Source: Rodentolepis nana
Taxonomy: Eukaryota > Platyhelminthes > Cestoda > Cyclophyllidea > Hymenolepididae
Length of the DNA: 22,953 nt
NCBI GenBank assembly: GCA_900617975.1
Contig: UZAE01013388.1
Coordinates: 1-22,953 of the forward strand
Direction of reading: 5' to 3'
A model generated the notes under the pieces. That model was not told the origin of the DNA. It did no database searches and saw only the letters and a program-made list of their open reading frames with translations. Within the stretch, counting starts at the first letter, position 1. Each line of letters starts with the position of its first letter. A program made the translations under genes and the position numbers. Positions 1 to 12,500 of the stretch are shown in pieces.

Positions 1-75
1 GTTCCTCTCCCTCTGTGAAGCCTGAATTCAACTAAAGGGCCATTTGATATAATAATAATACAAATAAATAAATAA
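1..75 (+). mobile_element. SINE-like element copy, tail only (cut by window start)
   Basis: The sequence matches the 3' part of the family (TGTGAAGCCTGAA, then CAACTAAAGGGC) and ends in a TAA/AAAT microsatellite tail. About 20 bp between AAAGGGC and CATTTGA, present in the other copies, are missing. The 5' part lies outside the window. Confidence 0.75.
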
Positions 76-1438
76 TTTTTTCTACTGCTATCTTTTGGTG
101 CCGGTCCAAAGAAAAACACTTTGCAAGTTTATTGATTCTTCCAATGGGAACCAATTGATAAACGCTCCTTCAAATCATAGCACCAAGGATTGAGTTTGAC
201 CCAATTGTACTTTATAACAATAATAATAAGTATGGGGAGAGAGGAGTGCATAAAGAGTTATAGTGAATAAGAAATCAGCTCAATGTGTTTTGTAAGCCCC
301 CAAGCATGTTGATAAACAACCTACCTAACTCAAACTGACGTAGGTCATCTCTCAGAAAGTGGACTAAATGGAAGTTCTTTATGCTATTTTGCATTTTCAA
401 CTATTTTTAATTATCTTACAGACTTCGTGCCTTAACAAAGAGCTTTAAAACCACGCGTTATACAATATAAAAATTAGGACTTGGAGAACATGCCGGTGAG
501 ATGAGTCATAAAGGGGCAAGAACAAAGATAACTCAACAAATGACAGCTAGTAGACAAAGTGGATGACTTAGTGAGTGAACTGTCAGTATGTCTAACGAAA
601 CTAGAACCAACTCTGTGCCGAAAAATTGTCAAAATTAACCTTGTTTAAGCAATAATTCGAGAAGTGTGTGAAGTTCATTTCGCAATTTGAGCATTAAAAA
701 GATCACACCTACTAATTCCGTGAAATAGAAAGGCTAAATGCTAAGAAATGACCTCATATATATATATTGAAGCAAATGATCAAAAACAAGAAATAAACGC
801 GATATTGCATAAAAGGGTGGAAATTTACAGACCCCGAGAGATTGATCTAACTATGCGTCATTTAATTGCATCAATACTAATTGCCCTTATAACAACTGTT
901 GCCATTCTCGTCTCTTTTTCTGCTACATAAGGCTATAAAAATAATAAAGATAAGAAGGGGAAACTAGAGAAGAATGGCATCGATTTTGCCATTTCATAGT
1001 TGTGACAAGACACGGCACGATAAATTTAATTATCATTAATCGATTATTTCATTTTCTAGCCAATCAAATTGCACTATTAAACATGGAATTCCGAATCCAA
1101 TTTGGGCAGAGTTAATTCCAGGTATATAAGTAGTTTTAGAGTCCGGTCAATATACGTCTGCGCTGTTTAATATCTGTCTTTTCCTCGGCACTTGGGAGGG
1201 GGGGGGGGCTTTGTGATTGCAGTGTCTTTATAAGAGCGACTTGACCACATATTTCAACAAAATCAGTGCCCTATATTCTGTGGCGTACAGAAACTCATTT
1301 TGTCATTAACCTTCCTTTATTTGGATTTGAACAAATTGAATCACTATGAGAAGCTATGGTTGTATTGTATAATTGCGGCATGGTTTGATGCAATTCATTA
1401 GCCTTAGAGCAGTATTCTAATTAAATAATTATAATTTT
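76..1438. other. Intergenic, no gene seen
   Basis: AT-rich single-copy-looking sequence. It has one TGAGTCA at 502-508 and an 11-base G-run at 1198-1208. A 60-codon frame at 748-930 has a hydrophobic end but no other support. Confidence 0.5.
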
Positions 1439-1454
1439 ACGATTAAAGAGACGT

Positions 1455-1781
1455 GGTGTGCGATAGACTTACCTCCACGTGGTGCACCCTGGGCAACGTA
1501 TACTCCTACGGCAAAAATGTCTATAAATCGGCAGTTGATTTTTGACTTCAAGCTACCATGACCCTACTGTATGACATATTTGACCACTACACAGTACTCA
1601 CCTCTCTTTTTTCTCTGCCTTTGTGCCTGTCTGTCGCTTTTACATCTGTAATTCTTTCTTCTATCCCCCCCCCCTCTCGACTTTTTTCACTTTGATGTTC
1701 CTTCCCCTCTGTGAAACCTGAAGTCAACTAAAGGGCTAATGATAACTATCAAAACACCCGCCATTTGATAGAAATAAATAA
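1455..1781 (+). mobile_element. SINE-like element, full-length copy with target-site duplication
   Basis: This 327-bp copy starts GGTGTGCGATAGAC and ends in AAATAAATAAA. It is flanked by a 16-bp direct repeat with one mismatch: ACGATTAAAGAGACGT at 1439-1454 and ACGATTAAAGATACGT at 1782-1797. Order of parts: structured head (GATAGACTTACCTCC, CCACGTGG, AGTCTAT-like), CT-rich middle, a conserved TGATGTTCCT block, then the LINE-like tail. The head resembles no tRNA, 5S or 7SL RNA that I recognise, and I see no clear A or B box. This copy is the best reference for the element's ends. Confidence 0.88.
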
Positions 1782-2823
1782 ACGATTAAAGATACGTCAA
1801 AATTCAGGTTTAATTATGTGAATTCGCACTGGATGTGTTATCAATTAATCTAATTGCCCCAATTTCCAAAATTCATTCACAGATTGTCATATCGACCATC
1901 TTGCTGGTTAATAAACTGCCCTGACATCCTCATAGACCTTCGATTTGTCGATTGCAGTGCAGTTCACATCATGTGCACTCAAGCGGTGCTCATTTATGTC
2001 AATTTATTCTTGGTTTACTCCTATTTTTCAATAAAATTCCATGGGAATTCGACTTTTTTACCTCACCACAGCGATGTGATCTCCCAATCCAATTTTCCAA
2101 AACACACCCACATTTGGATGTGTTGTGGTTAAACTCTGTCAGTTTCCCCACCGCCAACCATACAATTTCTTCCATAAAAATTGGTTCTATGGTCTGCTTT
2201 GAAGTCATTTTCAGGTACTTCAAAACTATTTGGTTTGAAAATCTGAATCCTTACTCACACATATAAACGCAAATTCTTACTCCAAATGGACTTAGCAGGA
2301 TGTTCAACAATACTATTGAAGTTTCTGAAAAATGGACATTCACAGTGAGTCCGAAGTAAGCAAGTTCACCTAGATTGTACACCAAATTACCGATTTTTTT
2401 GCTATTTCACAATCGGATTGGATATTTAGTCTTGCCATTGCTGCAATTATTGAGGCAACCAATGGCCAAGCAGGTACCAAATTCACTTCCTTCATAAATT
2501 CATACTCACAGTTCGTAGATCTGAGAAATCGTAGCCGGAGTGTAACGTCAGTGGACACCCCGAGGTATATGCCAGACATTCAAAAATCACACTGCCGAAT
2601 TAAATACCTTTACAAAAGAGTAAAGACACTATTCTTTGCATGTTCTTGATACCAATAAGTCCCCCATCCAAATACAAAACAGACCGTTCTCGACCTGAAT
2701 ACGCGCACATTTTGATTATATCAACAGTATTATACTCCAATTTACAGTCAAGAACGAATCAATAATAGGTCCAGATAATATAGGGCGATTTATGCAATGA
2801 CGCAGTGAGTGTAGTAATGTTGT

Positions 2824-2827
2824 ATAG

Positions 2828-2860
<33 letters not shown>

Positions 2861-2861
2861 A
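2824..2861. repeat. TA dinucleotide and TATG microsatellite
   Basis: About eleven TA units are followed by TATG repeats. The site lies in the downstream flank of jun. Confidence 0.9.
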
Positions 2862-3013
2862 GTATACGTGAAAGAACACACCCAACTCCGGAAAAAAAGA
2901 AAAAAAAGGAAGAAAGAAAACACAATCGAAAGGATACTGATAGACGACAGGAAGAAAAAGCAAAGGACAATCTCTAAATGCTTACGCGCATAATGGGCGC
3001 AATCGAAATTGGG

Positions 3014-3061
3014 GTAGGTGGTGGTGGTGGGGGGGGGGGGGGGGANGGGGGGGGGGGGGGA
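3014..3061. repeat. GGT repeat and long poly-G tract with an ambiguous base
   Basis: GGTGGTGGTGG runs into more than 30 G, with an A and an N at 3045-3046. It lies just beyond the jun poly(A) signal. The N suggests assembly uncertainty, so its true length is unknown. Confidence 0.85.
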
Positions 3062-3093
3062 GGGAAGAGAGATAATGACAATCGATAATAAGC

Positions 3094-3099
3094 TTTATT
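3094..3099 (-). terminator. Poly(A) signal of jun
   Basis: A perfect AATAAA begins 4 nt after the TAA stop, so cleavage at the usual distance would leave a 3' UTR of only a few tens of bases. A long C-run (G-run on the plus strand) follows downstream. A second, distal signal cannot be excluded. Confidence 0.6.
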
Positions 3100-3103
3100 A
3101 AAA

Positions 3104-3565
3104 TTATCCCTTCAATGGCATACTACAGCCACCGGCGCCCATAGGTTTAAAGTGTTGCTCCACAAAATGCCGTAGGCAATCCACCTCATTCTGGGTTTGC
3201 TCAAGTTCCATTTTCAGTTGACGATTTGTCTCAGACAATTGGGTAACTTTTTTTTCGAGAGTTTCTATAAGTCGAATCTTTCGCTCACGACAGCGTCTCG
3301 CGGCATCACGATTTCGCGCGCGTTTCTGTTCCAATCGGTTCATTTGGGTACTCGTTGCGTCACCTGTATTGAGGGGACGTGAAGAGAGGGCCGTGAGACG
3401 TCGACGGCCTAGAGACGAAGCACCGCCGTGTAAAGAGGAGTCTGACGAAGAGGGACGAGTGGGTCTGTTGGTATCGCTGTCTAGGAGGGAAGAGGTGTCG
3501 TGCATCCCTGCATTGCTGGTGGTTGAAGAGGAAACCAAGTCCAGGTGAAGATCACCACCCATCTC
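3104..3565 (-). CDS. jun: jun coding exon 3 with bZIP domain and stop
   Basis: The acceptor ATCTTTTACAG ends at 3566, and the exon continues in phase 0 as GAG ATG GGT. It encodes 153 residues to a TAA at 3106-3104. The first 70 residues are Ser/Thr-rich and probably disordered. The bZIP domain lies at about 3340-3152: a basic region with RNRDAARRCRERK, then a zipper with Leu, Leu, Leu, Thr, Leu, His at seven-residue spacing. The conserved Cys of the Jun/Fos basic region (redox-sensitive in mammals) is present. The last residues GGCSMPLKG follow the Jun-like H-x(n)-GC end. Confidence 0.9.
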   Translation of the reverse strand, partial: EMGGDLHLDLVSSSTTSNAGMHDTSSLLDSDTNRPTRPSSSDSSLHGGASSLGRRRLTALSSRPLNTGDATSTQMNRLEQKRARNRDAARRCRERKIRLIETLEKKVTQLSETNRQLKMELEQTQNEVDCLRHFVEQHFKPMGAGGCSMPLKG

Positions 3566-6500
3566 CTGTAAAAGATATCCAAGGGTTAAAAATAAGAAGG
3601 CGAACTCACTATTAGTTATTCACATACGTAATTCAACATTCGCTACATCGTAATAATTTGATTCAGCTTCGCGCTATTACTATTCACTTAGTCCTGGTAG
3701 GAAACAAACAAGTGGCTGGTTCATCAACTACGTTCCAGTGTCATTTGGTGAAAAGTAAAGAAAGTAGAAGGTCGATATTATCTAAGATACAGAGACAGCC
3801 TTCAAGCACCACTTACCATCCCGGTTCATATCACACCACATCATATTTGCCCATTGATGGTTTCTATTGGCTGCTCATCAGCGAACAAAAAAGCTGGATC
3901 TATCGCCTCCTCCACCATACTACCACAATAGACCCCCTCTTTATCAGAACCCTAATCCCACTCCCTCAATATTAATGTTCTACGGCCTGCAGCACTTTCA
4001 ATTCCCACCACATTCATTTCCAATAAAAACATGATCCTATTTAACTCTTAGCACTTTTTTTGTCTCTTTGGGAGAGGCCATTAGCTTTCAACTAAGTCGG
4101 ATTATCAAAGAAGTTTTGGAATCGGTATTTTACGTCTACTACTTAAACCTATTCAAAACAGGCGAATTGGGCCCTGAATTTTTCCACATTTCGTGTGGTT
4201 AGAGAGTAAAGAGGGGGTAGGGGGGTTAACCCAATTACTGCCATCCTCTCTCTCTAAGAAATAGACGTCTAAGTGACTGGATTCCCATATATTACTACTT
4301 CGTATCACTTTCGCTTATAGAAGGCAAATGGTGTCCACAAATCGCATGATTAGGCATCCAAATAAGACTGATGGATCAGCAAGTTTAATTGCACGAAAAT
4401 GAAAACCGCATTCTTTATTGACTAAAACCACGAAGAGGCCAAAATTTCAACCCGATCCACGACTCAAATCGCTTCTTGATATTTTGGATATTGACTGACT
4501 GCGCCAATCGATACTACAAATCAGGGAGCTTGACAAAGCACTTTCCCTACCGCTGTCTCCTTCTATGCGGCCCTTGGTGTTGTGTTCAGTGATAAACTTA
4601 CGGGTTTCACATCCAGAGCAGTAGCCTTAGCAACCGCCGAAGGATCAGCCATAAGATTTCGCGCAACAGCAGCAACACTACTAGCGCTGTTGGGCAATAC
4701 CAATTGGGATGTGTTAGGTGAAGAAGTGGCGGCGGCGGCGGCAGCAGCAGCAATAGGAGAAATGAGGATGTAATTCTGGCTATTTCCACTGCCATCCGTC
4801 AGACCTCCGGCAGTAGAGATGATGAAACTGCTCTGCGGAAGGAGACCGGACGCGGCTGCTGTGGTGGAGGCTGATTGGACACCTGCAGCGCCGACTCCTG
4901 TGCCGGTTATTGTTGTGGATGGGGTCGTCAGGTCCACGTTCGTCCCCGAAGCGGCCACCGTCGCATCGGCGAAGGACTTTGTCAATTGCGGAATAAAACC
5001 ACTGCCAAAATGTAAATTCTAATCAACAAATAGTTATGCTTACACTACATAGAATTCGCAAATGTTGACAGCTGACTAGGGAACAAGGAAAATTACTTAG
5101 TACCAAGAGCCGCAAGATATATTGATATCAAATGGCAGGTGTTTTGATAGTTATCATTAGCCCTTTAGTTGACTTCAGGCTTCACAGAGAGGAGGAGGAA
5201 CATCAAAGTGACAAAAAGTCGAGAGGGGGGACAGAATAATGATTCACAGATGTGACAGAGACAGACAAAAGAGCAGAGAAAAAGGTGAGGTGAGAATGTG
5301 TAGGTGGTGGAATTTGACATACAGTGGGGTCATGGTAGTTTGAAGTGAGAAGTCCACTGCCGGTTTATAGACTTTTTGCCGTATGAGTATACTTTGTGCG
5401 GTGTGGCAGTGATCAATGCTCCCACTAGGGGGTCACGAGGTCGGTTTTCATTGATGGTAGGACACGCTTTCATCCCCTCCAACCCCCCCCCCTCCAAAAT
5501 CCTGGTTTTTCCTTTTACCCACTTAATAGTCACTCACTATAGAACAATTAAAGTAGTGTGGACTGATTGAGTACTGTCGAGATTGCCTGCAACAAAGCAC
5601 ACCTTATAAATTCAAAGAGACGCAATTCAAGCAAATAGATACGACCTTCAACACACACACACACATTGAAGGCGAACCTCGATACAAACGACTCTGCAAA
5701 AATGTGGACGTGAGGCGAGAAGGCGCAGGAGGAGTACCGATAGACGTGAACCCAAAGATGATTTGGCTATAAGCAGTGTGATCAGATGTGGAAGAACTGC
5801 GTAATTTGAGGACATGCAAAGTTCTAACTAAACTCAACATGACATGACTGAAACCAGGAAAGCAAATTTATATGTCCGATTCTTAGTGCTCTGGAGAGTG
5901 TACTATGTGGGGCCTATTGTGCACTTAAATATGATTTTCCTGTCATTCCGCATCAGGCTATTGCAAATATTTGCACTACTTTTGCACTCAAAAAATGTGA
6001 ACCAAACCAATTGTGCAATTATTGCAAGGTCATTGACGAACAAAGCACAATAATATATCACATCAAGAAATCAGAATGACAAACACAACAAATGAAAGTG
6101 TAACAAAAAAAATCAATTCGGGTGAGTACAAAAAAGACAACGCGCTCTTTGACATTGATAAAAAATTATGACAGAATTATTATTTCAATGTGGATAATAT
6201 GAAAAGGCCAAGTCGCCAATATATATGGCGAACATGCGCCTAACCTAGGAGAGAGTAAACAGAATACTTAAGGATGTGAGAATTTAAATAAATGCCTTTT
6301 AGATGCACCTATCTGGGTAAAAACTCGATCCAGAAAAACTCATTGACTTAAAAACACGATATCTCGGGGAATTTTCGCTTAGATTTCCAACGCAACATTA
6401 AAAAACACACATTTTCTCGAAAAGAAAAGCTAGTTTTCCAGTGTGACTCCTCTTAGGCGATGAATGAATTAATCACTCACCACGACATCATAAAATTGTG

Positions 6501-9500
6501 GAGAAGTAATGACTCATTCCAAAAATACCAAAACGAAGCTAACCACCACCTCCCACAAGGACGAGCGAGTCATCAGAAATTTGGAAAAGGAGAAATGGAA
6601 CGCGAATGAGATAGGCAAACGGCAAACAGCGCTAAAGTAGAATTAGGGAATTGGAGGAAGAAGACGACGACAATGATGGAAGTAGTGAATAATCCATCAA
6701 TTGGCATAAGGACTCCGGGATTAAAAAGCGAAATGTTTTGATGGATGCTATGAATCCAACATAGTCAGTAGGCTGAATATTCGAAAACGACCAATTTAAA
6801 GAGGCTTTACAACCAAACCCTCTTTTAGAACTTGTCATCATCATGGGAAATTTCTGAGCACAGTTGGTAGGGTGGAACTGGATGACCTTACCACATTTGA
6901 ATATTACATTCGCCAATTTGGGCCTATTTTAAATTGTGTCTAGTGGTTCACTGCGCCCAAATTTCGACGCTCTAAAATGAAAGCTTCAAGATCAAATTAA
7001 ATCCCAATCAATCTGCCCTGATCATCGAGTTGCCTTGACCAATACCTCTCAACAATGAGGTACCCACGTCTAATCTTTATCAACTTAAATCGGTAGAACA
7101 TAACAAAAAAGGATGTTCAAATTTGAACTGATAAACACGCATAGGATGATCTAGAAAGTTAGAGAAGTGAATTGTTGAAACAAAAGGTATATCAAACATG
7201 CTGGAAAGAAATCTAACCGCTCAAAGCAACTAAAGGTACACATATAGGGGGCGGGGCGGGGAGGGGGTTAATATCGATATCAACATAGAATCTAATCCAT
7301 CTCGCGGTAGAATAGTTATACGAATCTTGTAATGAAAAGTAGAATTTGGCAGTAGGTGACAAGCTATCTATGGCAGTGAAGCAGACCTAATTGTATCACC
7401 AAAAACATTAAAAAAACTTACTAGTTCAAACAATAACGTAATATTGGCCAATAAAAACTAAAGGGGAAAAGATGTAAATCAATATTATGATTATATAAAC
7501 GAAGAGAAATGGGGAAAGCACTGCACATAGAAACTCAAGACAAAGGATAATATGAAATGGGAGATTTGCCAAGGAGTAGAGAACAGGAATGGAACAGAAT
7601 GCAACCGTGAACCGAAAGAAATCTAGCGGTAACTCAGTCCGCGTCGAGTGAAAAATTCCACCCTTAAGATATAATCACGTGACTGTTCCTAATCTGCCAA
7701 CCTGAACAGTTCTAATCTATTTTTAAAAAACTGCCCNCCCCCCCCCCCCCCCCCCCCACCCCAGTGTATTCCCACTTGGGTATTCGGTGTCTCTGTGTAT
7801 GGTTATGATACTAATATAAAGCTGTCACTACTGAAGACCCCACGGAAAATACACTGGCGAAACTGTACAACCCCATCGACGACCTAGTTTGAAAGGGGGA
7901 GAAATCTGGTGGCTTAAACGGGGGTAGAGATAGTTCTTGATATTTGAGACTGATTGGCCACTTGGTTAGCCGGTAATGTAAAGGTGAAGAGACTTCACTC
8001 TTAGGCATGAGCAAGGAAGAATAGTAGGCTAATGAATTGATTCTCGATTCTGTCTCCCATCGGTTGCTGAATCCCACAAAGAATGCCTTAAGAGTGGGCG
8101 TATAAATCTCAAATTATGGCAATCAGTTGGAAATAGGTTCATCAGTGTCAATATTTTGAACTGGCGTGCACGATAGACTTACCTCCACGTGGTGCGCCCT
8201 GGGCAACGTATACTCATACGGCAAAAAAACCTTTTAACCTGCAGTTGACTTCTGACTTCAAATTACCATCACCCCACTGTATGTCGTATTCGACTACTTT
8301 CGCAGTACTCACCTCACCTTTCATCTACCTTTGTGTCTGTCTCTTTTAATCTTTAAAACACTCTTTTGTTCTGTTTTTTTCGATTTGATGTTCCTCCCCC
8401 TCTGTGAAGTCTGAAGTCAACTAAAGGGCTAATGATAACCATCAAGACGCCCACCATTTGAAATAAATATATTTTGAATTAAGTACCAGTCAAGTTGGGC
8501 ACATAAAAGAATACGATGTAATGAACTTTAGCATAACTATTTCAACAAGAACACGAGCAGCAACATCATTTCAGAAAAATGACACGTAGTAGTAGGAAAA
8601 TTACATCAGCTCATATCACCACACAGAATAAAATCAAATTTGTTCAGAACACAAAGCAAAAAATCATAACCGATTTTCCTGAACATGATCAACATGATGC
8701 CGACATCAGATAAAGTAATCATCATTTTGAGAGTGACAACCACAACTCATAGGTGTATGACATTAAGCCTAAAGAACATTTGATCACCAAATCATGGCAC
8801 TATTCTAACTCAATTCAGCAGTCACCATGTTTTCGTCTCAAGGTGATTTCACAGCTGGCGCATTAACATCATACACACACACACACCCACACACACACCC
8901 CAACGGGAAATCGATTAATTAGCTAATTACAAGAGGTAGTATGAAACTATACAACTCTTTGAAAACCGAATTATCTGAAATCGTCGAAAGTTCAGTCCAA
9001 ACTATCAAAAACCCCAATTAACAATTGATCCATTACTTCAATATATATACATCATCATCACTTTCCTTCCCAATCACCTTATTGACGTCATCTTGTGACA
9101 GATGAATCCGATTTATCTTCGTCTCCGAAAAGCCGTCATGGAAATATTGAGAGAAGTTAAAATTTGACGCACTTCTAGGCAATAGGCACAAAACAAACTT
9201 GTGTATTTAATACAATGCACAAATAAAATGACAATATTTTAATGGAATCAATCGAATGATATCAACCCCCCCCCCCACCACCACCACCCTCCGCCCATGC
9301 ATACACACAATTAGGGACCACTTTCTGCTAATACTTAATTTATTCCAATTAAATGATCGCAATATGGCGTGGTAGCCCATTAGAGATTCGCACATTTTGT
9401 GGTAAAACAGTCAATTTTTGAAAAGGAAGTTCTCTAGCAAAAGAACCTTACTCTCAAACACAACAGCTGATGTGTATCCCCTTCCTAGTTGAATGGACCA

Positions 9501-12500
9501 TTTAAAGCTGTTACTCCCTCCTCCTCTAGTTATCGGACCAGTTCCATTAAATGGGTCAAGAAAGTACATTCGCACATATCGCTCCACAGGAAGGAATAAG
9601 GTCCGAATCACAAATAGGCGTCCACTCTTTTCACTAAGTGGCGAAAGATCAAACACACCTTTCTACCCACAAACGGGAAACAGAGAACTCGAATTCGGAC
9701 ACGAGAGAGGGGAGAGGGGTCTATAATGGTAGCTAGTGTCGCGACTACGGAGATAGAGAGAAAGCTCACGTGCTCGTTTAACGCCTCTAGATGCAGTGGT
9801 GAAGAAATTGCGGAAACCGATGGCCCTCACTAAAAACAGCTGATGACTCATATGTGAGACGGTGCATCATCTTTGTAAATTACTCATTTTAGAGAGCGAG
9901 AGAGAGAGAAAGGAGACCGTGTTACACAAATATGTGTTTCGGCCTGCAGCGGCTACTATTGAGACCACTAATAAATTGTATGAGTAATCGGAATTCACAT
10001 TTGCACGCAGACACAAACACAATTTCAAGAGCACCCAATAAACGAATGCATGACTCAGAGGCGAATAAATAAAAGACGCATGGATGATGAATGATAGGCC
10101 ACCTCAATCAAAAAGTATCTTTATATTACAACAGGTGCAAATTTGGAGGTGCATAGTGTCTACCGAATTCGTCTCGGAAGCCGATTGAATTAAGCTGTTC
10201 AAACAAGGGAATGACCCACAGAGTGAGTAGGGGATTCGAACTTTTCACCAAAAAGGCCCGAGAGTGATATTGTTCTACAATGATGGGCGCTGGATAAAGG
10301 AACCTTGAAGCTACTGTATCATCTTTATTGAGGGCAAGAAAAAACGTTGACTTAAGTGGTCAAGAAATGGGTAACAGAATGAGTTTCCAACGCCTCTTTC
10401 CCAATGAACCTGGAAAAGTTTCACTTTCAAAAAACTTACAAGCAACCTTACTGAATATCACGAGAGGGAGAGAGAAGGATCCTAAATTTGTGGATTGAAA
10501 AGAACCCAGTTGGGTCAGAATGATTGCGTGATGATCGATGTTAGACCAAACTAAATCACATTGTGTTGGTGACAGTTAGTTACATCACCAAGGTCGAGGC
10601 AATGCGAAAATATATGAATTGAATATGCGTGCACAGAAGTGATGATTCATAAAAAAATGGATAACGAAGTCATTACAAATTAACAAAATTTATCAACAAT
10701 TGATCTCTACAAAGATATTATAAAAAGTGAGTTTCTCGCTAACTAACGGCTTTCGTAACTGGAAAGACAGGAGCGGAACCACTGCCAATACCTTAAATTT
10801 GGTCAATTCCAGTTTGCATGCATCTTTCGGCGTACAAGTGAGACTAAGATAATGAACGAGAGTAAAGGCTGGTAAATGTAAGCCTTCACACTCTTGAAAG
10901 CCACCATCTGCAGTTTTTAAACCTCTCAACCGCCTTCAGGGATAAGACACCACTGAACGCTCTACAAAAATACCAAGAATTTTGAGGAGTAAAAAGGCCT
11001 AACGGGAATTTGAGTGAAGTAGAAACCCTTCTCTCATCAGACCCAAATCTCCATCCAACAGCAAATACAAGATTAATAGCCATGTAAACCTCATTCAACT
11101 CGTAATTTTGAAATAAACGGATGTTCAAATTGACTAAACAAAAAGTTTTTCTTTGATGAGCTGGAAACTCACTGAAAGAACCGACACTTGACGATTTAGG
11201 GCCTGGGTGAAGGGGATCACGTAAAATGCTGCCTGCTGATTGGCCGATGAGGTGGCGAAATGTTAAGCGAAATTCAGACGGGTCTAAGTATCACGAGTGC
11301 ATGAATAACGATGCAATCTCAAGTGTAAACAACGCCACACATTCAAGTTCAAATAAGAATGGGAAGGCACTTAGTGAGTAATCAGTACACGTAAGCACCG
11401 GTACTTAATGACTCATCAACATTTAATCACCGAATATTTTGTCACTATAGCAGCAAACATCCATTGTATTTTCCTTAAATTATTGTATTGATCGTCACCT
11501 ACCAATGGCGTGAAATAAAAGGCCAATTGTAATAGAACTACGCAAACACGTAGCAACGACGTCACTGATCCACGAACCAATGACCTTGAACCAAGAGGTC
11601 ATTGCAGGGACAGAGGGTAATTCGCGCAAATGATTTAACCAAAGCGACTAACCTTAGGCCGTACTTTAAGACTAAGCATTTTTTTTATTTTTTAACATTT
11701 TCAGAATATTTAATGTGATGAAAGATCACGTTCGGATATTTGCATTAATCACGATAAGCTTCATCACCGATATCAGTTCACGTTTGCTTAGTTAATTCGA
11801 TTAAAGGGAAACGATAAATTAGCATTCGCATCAAAGTATACATAGATATACAAACGTGTAGCAAATTTTTCATGAAATAAAGAACCTACCAAGAGAGCTA
11901 TATGTTTGGTAGACTTATGAACATGGTGAAGATGAAGTGCCCCTTTAGGTAGATTGAAGGATAATAGCAGCTCCATCTGTTTTGAAAGCAGTCTCAAGGA
12001 AAAAACTTTCCAAGTCCACATGAAAAACCTTATGTGGCTGGAGGCAAGATATAATAATAAAGATTTCACTCTCCGATATCTGTTGCTGAACAGAATTAGA
12101 CATCGCAGTCGGACTGCATTTCACAAGATGACTACCGAGCAGTATTGATTTTGATTTGAGAAGACGCGAGGTTTGACCATTTTTGGCGAGTTAACTACAA
12201 GCATTTTTGAACCATTTAGAATATGCCGCTTTTAACAGGCAGATATAAAAGTATGACTCACTAAGCTAAGAAGGGAAGGAAAGGGGAGATTTAAACCCAC
12301 AAGATAAATAGAGGAGACAGCGAACAGCTTTACGCACTTATGGTGAAAGCAATAAGAAACCGTTCTCAAAAGCAACTTAAACGTAAAATGGGATGACTAA
12401 ACAGGAGTGTTGAAAACAAGATCATAAATTTAAAAAAAGATCAGTCCATCTCAAATAAGTAGTAAACAACATATTTTCGAGGGCATTAAATCCCACTAAA

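Larger units (their letters stand above)
1798..3093. other. Downstream flank of jun, no gene seen
   Basis: Only overlapping short open frames of low quality on both strands, plus the microsatellites listed separately. Confidence 0.5.

Noticed and set aside
748..930. 60-codon frame with a hydrophobic C-terminal segment
   Set aside because: Short enough to be chance in AT-rich DNA, with no neighbouring exon, domain or codon signal. Hydrophobicity is expected from AT-rich codons.
1854..2266. Overlapping frames on both strands of about 70-104 codons
   Set aside because: Three frames compete for the same DNA, and all have low-complexity or unrecognisable products.
3658..3975. 105-codon frame on the plus strand in jun intron 2
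   Set aside because: Lies within the intron on the opposite strand, with no recognised domain and no ATG-based support.
9839..9862. CTGATGA followed by CTCA-TATG-TGAG, resembling part of a hammerhead ribozyme
   Set aside because: The required GAAA after the stem is missing (ACGG instead), and no other stems or cleavage site are seen. The same bases are better explained as an AP-1 site.
10224..10246. GTTCGAATCC on the minus strand, like a tRNA B box
   Set aside because: The flanking bases do not pair as a T-arm, and no A box or cloverleaf can be built.
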